Assembly (NCBI RefSeq): GCF_020410765.1
Contig: NZ_CP084541.1
Span: 2,165,001-2,229,000 of the forward strand
Source: Streptomyces marincola
GTDB lineage: Bacteria > Actinomycetota > Actinomycetes > Streptomycetales > Streptomycetaceae
Direction of reading: 5' to 3'
Length of the DNA: 64,000 bases
Shown here piece after piece: positions 7,927 to 16,835 of the stretch. The notes under the pieces are model-generated. The model did not search any database, had not been told where the DNA came from, and saw only the letters and a program-made list of their open reading frames with translations. Both the position numbers and the translations under genes were made by a program. Position 1 is the first letter of the stretch, and the number at the start of each line of letters is the position of its first letter.

Positions 7927-8547
7927 TCACGCGACCGGCTCCCGCGGGGGCGCGGCGGGACCTGACGGCCGGTACCGCAGGAGGACGTTGCCCGACCTGA
8001 ACACGGTCACCGCCCCGGCCGTCAGGTCGACGCGCTCCCTCAGGCCGGCGAACAGGCTCCGCCCGCCTCCCAGCAGCACCGGGTGCAGCAGGATCCGCAG
8101 TTCGTCCACCAGGCCCTGCTCCAGCAGGGTCGCGGTGAGGCCGGAACTGCCGAAGACCGCGACATCGCCGGCGGACTCCCGCCGGAGCCGTTCGACCTCG
8201 CCGGGCAGATCGCCGCCGTCGGTGACGCGGGTGCCCTCCCAGGGGGTGACCTGGCCGCCGCCGGTCACCACCGTCTTGGGCACGGCGTTCATGAAGGCCG
8301 TGACCTCGGGCAGCCGTTCCGCGGTGGCGGGCGCCGTCCAGACCTCGGCGAAGTGCTCGTGGGTGCGCCGACCGAGCAGCAGGGCGCCCACCTCCCGGGT
8401 CTGCCGCAGGTTCCAGTCGAAGAACTCCTCGTCGTGCAGCCCCCAGTCCACTTCCCCGCCCGGCCCCTCGTGGTAGCCGTCCAGGGAGCAGAACAGGAAG
8501 GCGAACACGTGCTGCCGCCGCTCGTCGGCCGCCGGACCGTCGTTCAT
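7927..8547 (-). CDS. Dihydrofolate reductase-like (RibD C-terminal domain) protein
   Basis: A 206-residue protein with the RibD-C/DHFR-like fold: N-terminal strand FAFLFCSLDGYHEGP, the NADPH-site segment LLLGRRTHEHFAEVW, KTVVTGG, FGSSGLTATLLEQGLVDEL and the closing HPVLLGGGRSLF. Such stand-alone proteins are putative NADPH-dependent reductases of unknown substrate and are not true folate enzymes. The ATG at 8547 is the family-typical start. It converges on the aminopeptidase gene and is divergent from the AbiEi-like gene. Confidence 0.85.
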   Translation of the reverse strand: MNDGPAADERRQHVFAFLFCSLDGYHEGPGGEVDWGLHDEEFFDWNLRQTREVGALLLGRRTHEHFAEVWTAPATAERLPEVTAFMNAVPKTVVTGGGQVTPWEGTRVTDGGDLPGEVERLRRESAGDVAVFGSSGLTATLLEQGLVDELRILLHPVLLGGGRSLFAGLRERVDLTAGAVTVFRSGNVLLRYRPSGPAAPPREPVA

Positions 8548-8706
8548 CTCGATCACTCTTTCCTGTTGGTCGTTCCACAGGGGTGACCCTCGTCGGGTGC
8601 CGAACTCATCGCGCGTGCCGGGACAGCGCGGTGACCGGCCGTCCGCCGGGGGCGCGCCCACGCGCTCCGCACGGCTGCCCGAGGGGCGAACTACTGTGCA
8701 TCTATT

Positions 8707-8751
8707 GGGGAGTTGTCCCCATTTGCCGACGGCTCTGTAACAGAGGTGGGG
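8707..8751 (+). promoter_or_regulatory. Alternative-hairpin leader before the AbiEi-like gene
   Basis: GGGGA (8707-8711) can pair with TCCCC (8716-8720). CCCCA (8717-8721) can instead pair with TGGGG (8747-8751), enclosing a CTCTG-TAA-CAGAG hairpin (8733-8745). The two pairings exclude each other. This could be an attenuator-like leader or simply overlapping operator half-sites. No terminator-like partner is evident. Confidence 0.3.
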
Positions 8752-8780
8752 AGCGGGCATGGCGGGGGAATCGCCGCAGC

Positions 8781-9770
8781 ATGACCGACAACACGCCCCT
8801 CAGCCCGCAGCCCCTGCACCGGCTCGCCGACACGTCGCTCCCGGTGCTGACGACGGCGGAGCTGCGCCGGCACGGGGTGCAGCCCGCGGTGGCCCACCGG
8901 CGCTGCCGGCCGGGCGGCCCGTGGCAGATGCCGCTGCCCGGCGTCTTCGTGCTGCACCACGGCCCCCTCACCGGTGCCGAGACGCTGCACGCGGTGCTGC
9001 GCTACACCGGCGGGCCGTTCGGCGAGGCGGTGATCACCGGGCTCGCGGCCCTCGAACGGCACGGTTTCACCGCCGTGCCGCCGGCCAACGCCCTGGACCG
9101 CGTCGATGTGCTGGTGCCCCAGGTGCGGCGGCTGCGTTCCGTGGGCATCGCCCGCATCGTGCGCACCCGCCACATGCCGGAGCCGGTGCGGCGCGGCGGC
9201 TTCCCCCTCGCGCCGGTGGCACGGGCGCTGGCCGACGCGGTGGGCCGGCTGTCCGGCGATGTGCCGGTGCGGCGGCTGCTGACCGAGGCCGTGCGGGGCG
9301 GGTACTGCGAGCCGCAGGAGGTGCTCCGGGAGCTGTCCCGGATCAGGCCGGCCGGGCAGCCGCAGGTGGTCGCGGCGGTCGAGACGCTGCTGTCGGAGAG
9401 CCGCGCGCTGGCCGAGGAGTCGCTGCTCGCGGCGGTGCGGCACGGCGGCCTTCCCGCGCCCTGCTGGAACGTCGGACTGTGGCTGCCCGACGGCCCCTTC
9501 CTGTGCGCGGTGGACGCCTACTGGCCCGAACGCGCGGTCGCCGTGCGGATCGAGGGCGGGCCGCCGCGGCAGCGCGGGCAGGCCGTGGCGGAGCCGGGCA
9601 CCGCCCTGCGCAGGCGGCAGACGCTCGCGGGGCTCGGCATCACCCTGGTCCGCCCGACACCGCGTGAGCTGCGCTGTTCGCCGGGCGCGCAGGCCGACGC
9701 GATCCGGGCCGCGCTGCGCGCCGCCGCGGACCGGCCGCCCGCGACGTATGTCGTGGTCCTGCCACGCTGA
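8781..9770 (+). CDS. AbiEi-like winged-helix protein with nuclease-like C-terminus
   Basis: A 329-residue protein that I can only place loosely. Residues 10-110 (VLTTAELRRHGVQPAVAHRR, then PLPGVFVLHHGPLT and LAALERHG) look like the helix-turn-helix and core of AbiEi-type antitoxin proteins. Residues 225-310 (AEESLLAAVRHGGLP, then LCAVDAYWPERAVAVRIEGG and LAGLGITLVRPTPREL) look like the DUF559/Vsr-type fold that often follows that domain. The expected D...ExK catalytic set is degraded (IEGG in place of E-x-K), so nuclease activity is doubtful. No AbiEii toxin gene is next to it. The ATG at 8781 is preceded by GGGGGAA about 12 bases away. Confidence 0.55.
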   Translation: MTDNTPLSPQPLHRLADTSLPVLTTAELRRHGVQPAVAHRRCRPGGPWQMPLPGVFVLHHGPLTGAETLHAVLRYTGGPFGEAVITGLAALERHGFTAVPPANALDRVDVLVPQVRRLRSVGIARIVRTRHMPEPVRRGGFPLAPVARALADAVGRLSGDVPVRRLLTEAVRGGYCEPQEVLRELSRIRPAGQPQVVAAVETLLSESRALAEESLLAAVRHGGLPAPCWNVGLWLPDGPFLCAVDAYWPERAVAVRIEGGPPRQRGQAVAEPGTALRRRQTLAGLGITLVRPTPRELRCSPGAQADAIRAALRAAADRPPATYVVVLPR

Positions 9771-9859
9771 GGCCATCGGAGGGGCGCGGGCCCAAACCTT
9801 CGTGACGGGAATCCGACAACTTTTCGGCATCCCCCCTCAGAGTGTGATCATCTCCGTAA

Positions 9860-9873
9860 GATGACCGGTCATC
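9860..9873. promoter_or_regulatory. 14-bp perfect palindrome before the subtilase gene
   Basis: GATGACCGGTCATC is a perfect palindrome ending 25 bases before the subtilase ATG and just upstream of its ribosome site. The position suits an operator overlapping the transcription start. The regulator is unknown. Confidence 0.4.
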
Positions 9874-9898
9874 CTTCCGGTTTCCCACAAGGATGTCC

Positions 9899-12800
9899 AT
9901 GTCACTGAGATCCGGTTCCCTCCCCCTGCCTCCCGGTCGACGGCGCGTGCGCAACAGCGTGCTCGCCGCCGGTCTCGTCGCAGCCCTCTCCCTGGCCGGG
10001 GCCACGCCCGCCCTGGCCGACGACCAGGCCCCGCAGCCGCCGGCCGACAAGCCGATCGGCGAGAAGTTCAGCACGCGGGACGCCGCGCTGCTCGCCGAGG
10101 CCAAGGCCGCGGACGAGCCGTTCGTCACCCTGCTGCTCGCCACCGAGCCGGGTGAGACCGACGCGGTCGCCGAACGCCTCGACTCCGTCCCCGGGGCATC
10201 CGTCGGCTTCACCGAGGACAGCATCGGCTACGTGCGCGCGACCGTGCCCACCGGCCGCGCCGACGCGGCCATCGACGAGGCCACCGGCCTCGACGCGGTG
10301 CGCGCCGTCGACCTGAACGACGTCATCCAGGTGCCCGACCCGCTGCCCGCGGCCGGCGCGTCCGCCCAGACGGCTTCGGCCGAGCGCCGCTACCCCGCGC
10401 CCGACGAGGACACCCGCGCCGAGAACCCGTACCAGCCCTCCCACGAGACCGGCGCCGTCGACTTCGTCGACGACCACCGCAGGTACGACGGGCGCGGCGT
10501 CACCATCGGTGTGCTCGACACCGGCGTCGACCTCGCCCACCCCGCGCTCCAGGAGACCACCACGGGCGAGCGCAAGATCGTGGACTCGGTCACCGCCACC
10601 GACCCGATCATCGACGGCGACGCCAGCTGGCGCCCGATGCTCACCGAGGTCAGCGGCCCCTCGTTCACGTACCAGGACCGCGAGTGGACCGCGCCCGAGG
10701 GCGACTACCTGATCAACGTGTTCTCCGAGCGCATCGCCATCGGCGAGATCGGCGGGGACGTGAACCGGGACGGCGACACCACCGACTCCTGGGCCCTGCT
10801 GTACGACGCCGAGGCCGGCACCGTCCGGGTGGACACGAACAACAACGGCGACTTCACCGACGACGCCGCGATGACGCCCTACCGCGAGAGCCACGACATC
10901 GGCGCGTTCGGCACCGACGACCCGGAGACGGAGATCGCCGAGGCGATACCGTTCGTCGTCGAGATCCGCGAGGACGTCCCGATGGACCCCTACGGCGGCG
11001 ATTGGGTCGGCCAGACCAGGGACTTCGTCAACATCGGCATCGTCTCGGGACGGCACGGCACGCACGTCGCGGGCATCACCGCGGCGAACGGGCTGTTCGG
11101 CGGCAGGATGGACGGCGCCGCGCCCGGCGCGCAGGTCGTGTCCTCGCGCGCGTGCGTGTTCGGCGGCGGCTGCACCTACACCGCCCTGTTCGAGGGCATG
11201 ATCGACCTCGTCGTCAACCGCGACGTCGACCTCGTCAACGTGTCCATCGGCGGGCTGCCCGCGCTGAACGACGGCAACAACGCGCGCGCCCACCTGTACA
11301 CCGAGCTGATCGACACCTACGACGTCCAGCTGTTCATCTCCGCGGGCAACGACGGCCCGGGCACGAACACCGTCGGCGACCCCTCCGTCGCCGAGAAGGT
11401 CGTCAGCGTCGGCGCCTCGATCTCCCGCGAGACGTGGGCCGCGAACTACGGCTCCGGCGTGCGCACCCGCTACGCGATGCTGCCGTTCTCCTCGGCGGGG
11501 CCGCGCGACGACGGCGGCTTCAAGCCGACCGTCACCGGCCCGGGCGCCTCCATCAACACCATCCCGACCTGGCAGCCGGGCAACCCGGTGGCCGAGGCCG
11601 GCTACGCCCTGCCGCCCGGGTACGGCATGCTCCAGGGCACCTCGATGTCCTCGCCGCAGGTGGCGGGCGCCGCCGCCCTGCTGCTCTCCGCGGCCGGCCA
11701 GCGCGGCATCGACCTGTCGGCCGCCGACCTGCGCACCGCGCTGACCAGCTCGGCCGACCCGATCAGCGGCGTTCAGGCGCACGAGCAGGGCGCTGGACTC
11801 GTCGACGTGGAGGGCGCCTGGCGCCTGATCACGCGCGGCGCGACCGCGCACGAGTACGCCGTGCGGGCGCCCGTCGACCACGACATGGCCGAGTACCTGG
11901 CCGAGCCCGGCTTCGGCACCGGCGTCTACGACCGCGAATCGGCCCCGGCCGTCGGCGAGTCGGAGTCCTACGAGGTGACGATCACCCGCACCACGGGCCC
12001 CGAGCGCCCCGTGCGGCACTCGTTGCGGCTGGTCAACAACCACGAGCGCACGTTCCGCATCGACGGCCGCTCCACGGTGACGCTGCCGCTGAACGAGCCC
12101 GTGACCGTCACCCTCCAGGCCCGCCCGCGCTCGCTGGGCGCGCACAGCGCGGTCCTCGAAGTCGACGACCGCCGCACGCACGGCGTCGACCACCAGATCC
12201 TGGCCACCGTCATCGTGCCGCAGGAGCTCTCGGCGCCCGACTTCTCGGTCACCGCGTCAGGCACCGCGCAGCGCAACGACTCGACGTCCTACTTCGTCAC
12301 CGTCCCCGAGGGCACCAGGACGCTCGAAGTCGCGATGAACGGCCTCGCCGAGGGCAGCCAGACGCGGTGGATCGCCATCACCCCGTGGGGCACGCCGGCC
12401 GACGAGTCGAGCACCACCATGTGCTACCCGAACTTCGACAACCCGGCCAACGAGTGCCGCCCCGACCTGCGGTCCTACGCCGACCCGACGCCGGGCGTGT
12501 GGGAGATCGAGGTCGAGTCCCGGCGCACCTCGCCGCTGCTGAACAACCCGTACGAGATCACCGCGACGGCGCTCGGCACCACGTTCAACCCGCAGACCCT
12601 CGAACTCGGACACGTCGACGCGGGCGTCCCCGCCAACGTCGCCTGGGGCGTCACCAACGACTTCGCGCCGCTCACGGGCACCGCGGAGTCGGGCGAGCTG
12701 GGCTCGGCGCTCGACGCGACCCCGGAGATCGGGCACGGCGAGTACCTGACGAACGAGGTCGTGCTCGGCGACGGCGTCTCCTCGTTCACCGCGACGATCG

Positions 12801-13210
12801 GCTCGCCCGCCGACCCGGGGGCCGACCTGGACCTGTTCGTGTACCGGGACGGCGAGCTGGTGGACAGCTCGACCAGCTCGGGCTCCGAGGAGACGATCCG
12901 GCTCGACGCGCCGGAGCCCGGCACGTACACCGTGGAGGTGCACGGCTACTCGGTGCCGCAGGGCACCACGACCTACGCGTACCGGGACGCCTACCTCAGC
13001 GAGGGGCTCGGCGTGATCACGGTCGACGAGGACCGCGTGATCGAGCTGGACACCGGCGAGACCACGTCGGTCCCCGCACAGATCACCGCGACCGCCGCGG
13101 CGGCCGAGGCCGGGCACGGGCGCGAGGTGTTCGGCGAGGTCCGGCTGCTGAACGAGGCCGGCACGCTCACCGGCAGCGGCCAGCTGGTCATCCACCACGT
13201 CACTCCGTAA
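9899..13210 (+). CDS. Secreted S8 (subtilisin-type) serine peptidase with long inserted domain
   Basis: Extracellular endopeptidase of 1103 residues. A signal peptide (RNSVLAAGLVAALSLAGATP, ending ALA-DD) is followed by an inhibitor-like prodomain to about residue 125. The catalytic domain holds Asp207 (VLDTGVD), His386 (GRHGTHVAG) and Ser582 (GTSMSSPQVAG). Asp and His are about 180 residues apart, against roughly 30 in subtilisin. The insert carries two Asp-rich loops, DVNRDGDTTD at 287-296 and DTNNNGDFTD at 312-321, that look like calcium-binding loops. The C-terminal 400 residues contain two PPC-like beta domains (GVWEIEVES; PGTYTVEVHG). The ATG at 9899 follows CAAGG by 6 bases. No membrane anchor. 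Confidence 0.92.
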   Translation: MSLRSGSLPLPPGRRRVRNSVLAAGLVAALSLAGATPALADDQAPQPPADKPIGEKFSTRDAALLAEAKAADEPFVTLLLATEPGETDAVAERLDSVPGASVGFTEDSIGYVRATVPTGRADAAIDEATGLDAVRAVDLNDVIQVPDPLPAAGASAQTASAERRYPAPDEDTRAENPYQPSHETGAVDFVDDHRRYDGRGVTIGVLDTGVDLAHPALQETTTGERKIVDSVTATDPIIDGDASWRPMLTEVSGPSFTYQDREWTAPEGDYLINVFSERIAIGEIGGDVNRDGDTTDSWALLYDAEAGTVRVDTNNNGDFTDDAAMTPYRESHDIGAFGTDDPETEIAEAIPFVVEIREDVPMDPYGGDWVGQTRDFVNIGIVSGRHGTHVAGITAANGLFGGRMDGAAPGAQVVSSRACVFGGGCTYTALFEGMIDLVVNRDVDLVNVSIGGLPALNDGNNARAHLYTELIDTYDVQLFISAGNDGPGTNTVGDPSVAEKVVSVGASISRETWAANYGSGVRTRYAMLPFSSAGPRDDGGFKPTVTGPGASINTIPTWQPGNPVAEAGYALPPGYGMLQGTSMSSPQVAGAAALLLSAAGQRGIDLSAADLRTALTSSADPISGVQAHEQGAGLVDVEGAWRLITRGATAHEYAVRAPVDHDMAEYLAEPGFGTGVYDRESAPAVGESESYEVTITRTTGPERPVRHSLRLVNNHERTFRIDGRSTVTLPLNEPVTVTLQARPRSLGAHSAVLEVDDRRTHGVDHQILATVIVPQELSAPDFSVTASGTAQRNDSTSYFVTVPEGTRTLEVAMNGLAEGSQTRWIAITPWGTPADESSTTMCYPNFDNPANECRPDLRSYADPTPGVWEIEVESRRTSPLLNNPYEITATALGTTFNPQTLELGHVDAGVPANVAWGVTNDFAPLTGTAESGELGSALDATPEIGHGEYLTNEVVLGDGVSSFTATIGSPADPGADLDLFVYRDGELVDSSTSSGSEETIRLDAPEPGTYTVEVHGYSVPQGTTTYAYRDAYLSEGLGVITVDEDRVIELDTGETTSVPAQITATAAAAEAGHGREVFGEVRLLNEAGTLTGSGQLVIHHVTP

Positions 13211-13223
13211 CCGGAGCGCGCCA

Positions 13224-13261
13224 GGGGCGGGCGGGCGGCCGGCGGGCCGCTCGCCCGCCCC
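13224..13261 (+). terminator. Terminator after the subtilase gene
   Basis: A 16-bp GC-rich stem (13224-13239 with 13246-13261, one G-U pair) and 6-base loop directly after the subtilase stop. It separates that gene from pepN at 13319. Confidence 0.75.
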
Positions 13262-13318
13262 TTCGCGTTCCGGCGTGGAAGACTGGCGCAGGCGACACGC
13301 AGAAGAAGGAGACCATCA

Positions 13319-15883
13319 GTGCCTGGCACGAATCTGACCCGGCAGGAGGCCCAGGAGCGGGCACGGCTGCTCGGTGTGGACAGCTACGACATCGCGCTCG
13401 ACCTCTCAGGCGCCCGCGAAGGCGGCACCTTCAGGTCCGAGACCACCGTGCGCTTCACGGCGCGGGCCGCGGAGCCGGTCTTCGTCGACCTGATCGCGCC
13501 CCGGGTCCGCGAGGTGGTGCTCAACGGCGCGGCCCTCGACCCGGCCGAGGTGTTCGCCGACTCCAGGATCGCGCTGGCGGACGTGGCCGAGGGGGCCAAC
13601 GAGCTGCGCGTGGTCGCCGACTGCGCGTACACCAACACCGGCGAGGGCCTGCACCGCTTCGTCGACCCCGTGGACGAACAGGTCTACCTCTACACGCAGT
13701 TCGAGGTCCCCGACGCCCGCCGGGTGTTCGCCTGCTTCGAGCAGCCGGACCTGAAGGCCACGTTCCGCTTCACCGTCACGGCCCCCGAGGGCTGGACCGT
13801 GGTCTCCAACTCCCCCACCCCGGAACCCGAGAACGGCGTCTGGCGCTTCGAGCCCACGCCGCGCATCTCCACCTACATCACCGCGCTGATCGCCGGGCCC
13901 TACCACTCGGTGCACAGCAGCTGGGAGGGCGCGGACCGGTCCGTTCCGCTCGGCCTCTACTGCCGCCCCTCGCTCGCCGAACACCTCGACGCCGACGCCC
14001 TGTTCGAGGTCACCAGGCAGGGCTTCGACTGGTTCCAGGAGAAGTTCGACCACCCGTACCCGTTCGCCAAGTACGACCAGCTGTTCGTGCCCGAGTTCAA
14101 CGCGGGCGCCATGGAGAACGCAGGTGCCGTCACCATCCGCGACCAGTACGTCTTCCGGTCCAAGGTGACCGACGCGGCGTACGAGGTGCGGGCCGAGACC
14201 GTGCTGCACGAGCTGGCGCACATGTGGTTCGGCGACCTGGTCACCATGGAGTGGTGGAACGACCTGTGGCTCAACGAGTCGTTCGCCACCTACACCTCCA
14301 TCGCCTGCCAGGCGCACGCCCCCGGCAGCCGCTGGCCGCACGCGTGGACCTCGTTCGCCAACCAGATGAAGACGTGGGCCTACCGGCAGGACCAACTGCC
14401 GTCCACGCACCCCATCATGGCCGAGATCCGCGACCTCGACGACGTGCTGGTCAACTTCGACGGCATCACTTACGCCAAGGGCGCGAGCGTGCTCAAGCAG
14501 CTCGTCGCCTACGTCGGGCAGGACGCGTTCTTCCGGGGCGTGCAGGCGTACTTCAAGCGCCACGCGTGGGGCAACACCCGCCTCACCGACCTGCTCACCG
14601 CTCTTGAGGAGACCAGCGGCAGGGACCTCAAGTCCTGGTCGCGCGCGTGGCTTGAGACCGCGGGCATCAACGTGCTGCGGCCCGAGCTGGCGGTCGACGC
14701 GGACGGCACCATCACCGCGTTCGCCGTCCGCCAGGAGGCGCCCGCGCTGCCCGCCGGGGCCTCGGGCGAGCCCGTGCTGCGCCCGCACCGCATCGCCATC
14801 GGGCTGTACGCGCTGCGCGAGGGCCGGCTGGAGCGCACCGACCGGATCGAGCTCGACGTCGACGGCGAGCTGACCGAGGTCCCCGAACTCGTCGGCCGGG
14901 CGCGGCCCGACGTGCTGCTGCTCAACGACGACGACCTGTCGTACGCCAAGGTGCGGCTCGACCCCGACTCGATGGCCGCGGTCACCGCCCACCTGGGCGA
15001 CTTCACCGAGTCGCTGCCGCGCGCGCTGTGCTGGGCCTCGGCGTGGGACATGACGCGCGACGGCGAGATGGCCGCCCGCGACTACCTCGCGCTGGTCCTG
15101 TCCGGCATCGGCAAGGAGACGGACATCGGCGTGGTGCAGACGCTGCACCGACAGGTGAAGCTCGCGCTCGACCTGTACGCGGCGCCCGAGTGGCGCGAGA
15201 CGGGCCTGGCGACCTGGTCGGACGCGACGCTCGAACGGCTGCGCGAGGCCGCGCCCGGCAGCGACCACCAGCTGGCGTGGGCGCGGGCGTTCATCGCCAC
15301 CGCGCGCACCGGGGAGCAGCTCGACCTGCTGGCCGCGCTGCTCGACGGCTCGGAGAGCATCGGGGGGCTCGCCGTGGACACCGACCTGCGCTGGGCGCTG
15401 GTGCAGCGGCTCGCGGCCACGGGCCGGGCCGACACGGCCCTGATCGACGCCGAGCTGGCGCGCGACGCCACGTCGGCGGGCGAGCGGCACGCGGCGGCGG
15501 CCAGGGCGGCGCGCCCGCTGCCGGAGGCGAAGGCCGAGGCGTGGGCGTCGGTGGTGGAGAGCGACACGCTGCCCAACGCCCTTCAGGAGGCCGTGATCTC
15601 CGGCTTCGTGCAGACGGACCAGCGCGAGCTGCTTGCGCCGTACACGGAGAAGTACTTCGCCGTTCTGAAGGACGTGTGGGCGGGCCGCAGCCACGAGATG
15701 GCGCAGCAGATCGCGGTCGGCCTCTACCCGGCGATCCAGGTCTCCCGGCAGACGCTTGAGGTCACCGACGCCTGGCTGGCGACCGCCGAGCCCTCGGCGG
15801 CCCTGCGCCGCCTGGTCACCGAGTCCCGCGCGGGCATCGAACGCGCGCTGACCGCCCAGGCCGCCGACGCGGCGACCGACTGA
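13319..15883 (+). CDS. pepN: Aminopeptidase N, M1 family (second copy)
   Basis: An 854-residue cytoplasmic zinc aminopeptidase, paralogous to the gene at 5264. It has the exopeptidase motif GAMEN at 263-267, the zinc site HELAHMWFGD at 297-306 and the third ligand Glu320 (NESFATY), then the ERAP1-like helical domain. The GTG start at 13319 has a perfect AAGGAG 7 bases upstream, a better ribosome site than the first copy has. A 19-bp hairpin follows at 15900. The presence of two M1 genes in the same orientation about 5.5 kb apart suggests an old duplication followed by divergence. Confidence 0.95.
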   Translation: MPGTNLTRQEAQERARLLGVDSYDIALDLSGAREGGTFRSETTVRFTARAAEPVFVDLIAPRVREVVLNGAALDPAEVFADSRIALADVAEGANELRVVADCAYTNTGEGLHRFVDPVDEQVYLYTQFEVPDARRVFACFEQPDLKATFRFTVTAPEGWTVVSNSPTPEPENGVWRFEPTPRISTYITALIAGPYHSVHSSWEGADRSVPLGLYCRPSLAEHLDADALFEVTRQGFDWFQEKFDHPYPFAKYDQLFVPEFNAGAMENAGAVTIRDQYVFRSKVTDAAYEVRAETVLHELAHMWFGDLVTMEWWNDLWLNESFATYTSIACQAHAPGSRWPHAWTSFANQMKTWAYRQDQLPSTHPIMAEIRDLDDVLVNFDGITYAKGASVLKQLVAYVGQDAFFRGVQAYFKRHAWGNTRLTDLLTALEETSGRDLKSWSRAWLETAGINVLRPELAVDADGTITAFAVRQEAPALPAGASGEPVLRPHRIAIGLYALREGRLERTDRIELDVDGELTEVPELVGRARPDVLLLNDDDLSYAKVRLDPDSMAAVTAHLGDFTESLPRALCWASAWDMTRDGEMAARDYLALVLSGIGKETDIGVVQTLHRQVKLALDLYAAPEWRETGLATWSDATLERLREAAPGSDHQLAWARAFIATARTGEQLDLLAALLDGSESIGGLAVDTDLRWALVQRLAATGRADTALIDAELARDATSAGERHAAAARAARPLPEAKAEAWASVVESDTLPNALQEAVISGFVQTDQRELLAPYTEKYFAVLKDVWAGRSHEMAQQIAVGLYPAIQVSRQTLEVTDAWLATAEPSAALRRLVTESRAGIERALTAQAADAATD

Positions 15884-15899
15884 CCGCCCGCCCCCGGCG

Positions 15900-15942
15900 G
15901 CGCCCCGGTCCCGTTCCCGGCAGGGGAACGGGACCGGGGCGC
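15900..15942. terminator. Bidirectional terminator between pepN and the DUF6879 gene
   Basis: Perfect 19-bp inverted repeat (15900-15918 and 15924-15942) with a 5-base loop between converging genes. It is one of the strongest hairpins in the window. Confidence 0.85.
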
Positions 15943-16055
15943 GTCGCGCGGCACGGCGGGCGTAATGACGAACGGCGTCTCCTCTTCGGCCTCGTGGAGA
16001 CTCGTGGAGAATGGCCTGTCGCGCCGGGCGAGCGCTGCCCCAGGTTCTCCCTTAT

Positions 16056-16589
16056 TCACTCGGCGTGCTGTTCCCACCAGTCCTGGAAGGGAACGGCGTG
16101 CCCGAGTGCCGCGTCTCGGTACCCGACGAACTCTTGCGCCCGTGCACCGGTGAGCACTGCGTAGCCGGTCATCGTTCCGTCTCGGTACTCCATGGGCACC
16201 GAGAACGCTTCGTCGAACATCCAGAAGTCCCCGATCCCCGCGACCGGATTGGGGCTGTCCGTGACATCCAGGATGAAGAATTCCTCCCCAGCGGTCGCGT
16301 TGGTTCTGTAGCCCCATCCGAGTCCGAACCGCAGATAGGGCGTGAGCGGACGGGACAGAACATGAACCCGGTAGATCCGCTTGCCCTCGCCGACATGGCC
16401 GCTGACTTCGGAGAGCCAGTCGGAGTTGTAGCTGTCGGGCTTCTTCTCACCTGCCAGGAAAGCCCGGTAGGCGTCCGTGCTCCCCGAGCCGCTGTAGTCG
16501 TCGAGCGTCTCCAACCGGAACGCTTCCCGGCGGAAGGTGTCGAACAGCTCACCGAGCGCCGGTTGTTTTCCGGTGTCGGATGCAGTCAT
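16056..16589 (-). CDS. DUF6879-family protein
   Basis: A 177-residue soluble protein with the DUF6879 pattern: FDTFRREAFRLETLDDY, then a W-x-x-x-V strand and GKRIYRVHVLSRPLTPYLRF, YRTNATAGEEFFILDV and the closing FVGYRDAALGHAVPFQDWW. Function is unknown. In actinomycetes these genes sit beside XRE regulators, as here with the divergent XRE gene at 16836. By analogy with similar pairs (XRE plus DUF397) it may be the regulator's partner, but that is inference. Confidence 0.82.
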   Translation of the reverse strand: MTASDTGKQPALGELFDTFRREAFRLETLDDYSGSGSTDAYRAFLAGEKKPDSYNSDWLSEVSGHVGEGKRIYRVHVLSRPLTPYLRFGLGWGYRTNATAGEEFFILDVTDSPNPVAGIGDFWMFDEAFSVPMEYRDGTMTGYAVLTGARAQEFVGYRDAALGHAVPFQDWWEQHAE

Positions 16590-16835
16590 GGGAAATCGCC
16601 TTCTTGATCAACGAGGGCGGGATCTCGACGACACCTTCATACGCGGGCGACTGCGGCTGACTGACCGCTCACCCCCCGACCCCCGTTCCCCGCCTCCAGT
16701 CACGGGGACGGGGAACAGGACCGGGGGCCTCGTACAGCAGGACGACACCGCCTCCACCGGCTGGGCCGTCGTGCTGTTCCGGCCTCCTCACGACGGGGTA
16801 CCGTCCCAAGTGTCATGCTGCGGAGGGAGTTCAGC

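Noticed and set aside
8781..9770. A complete AbiE toxin-antitoxin pair
   Set aside because: No nucleotidyltransferase-type AbiEii gene lies next to it on either side.
10684..14607. 1307-codon forward frame over the subtilase and second pepN
   Set aside because: Arg/Ala-rich off-frame translation of two well-defined genes.
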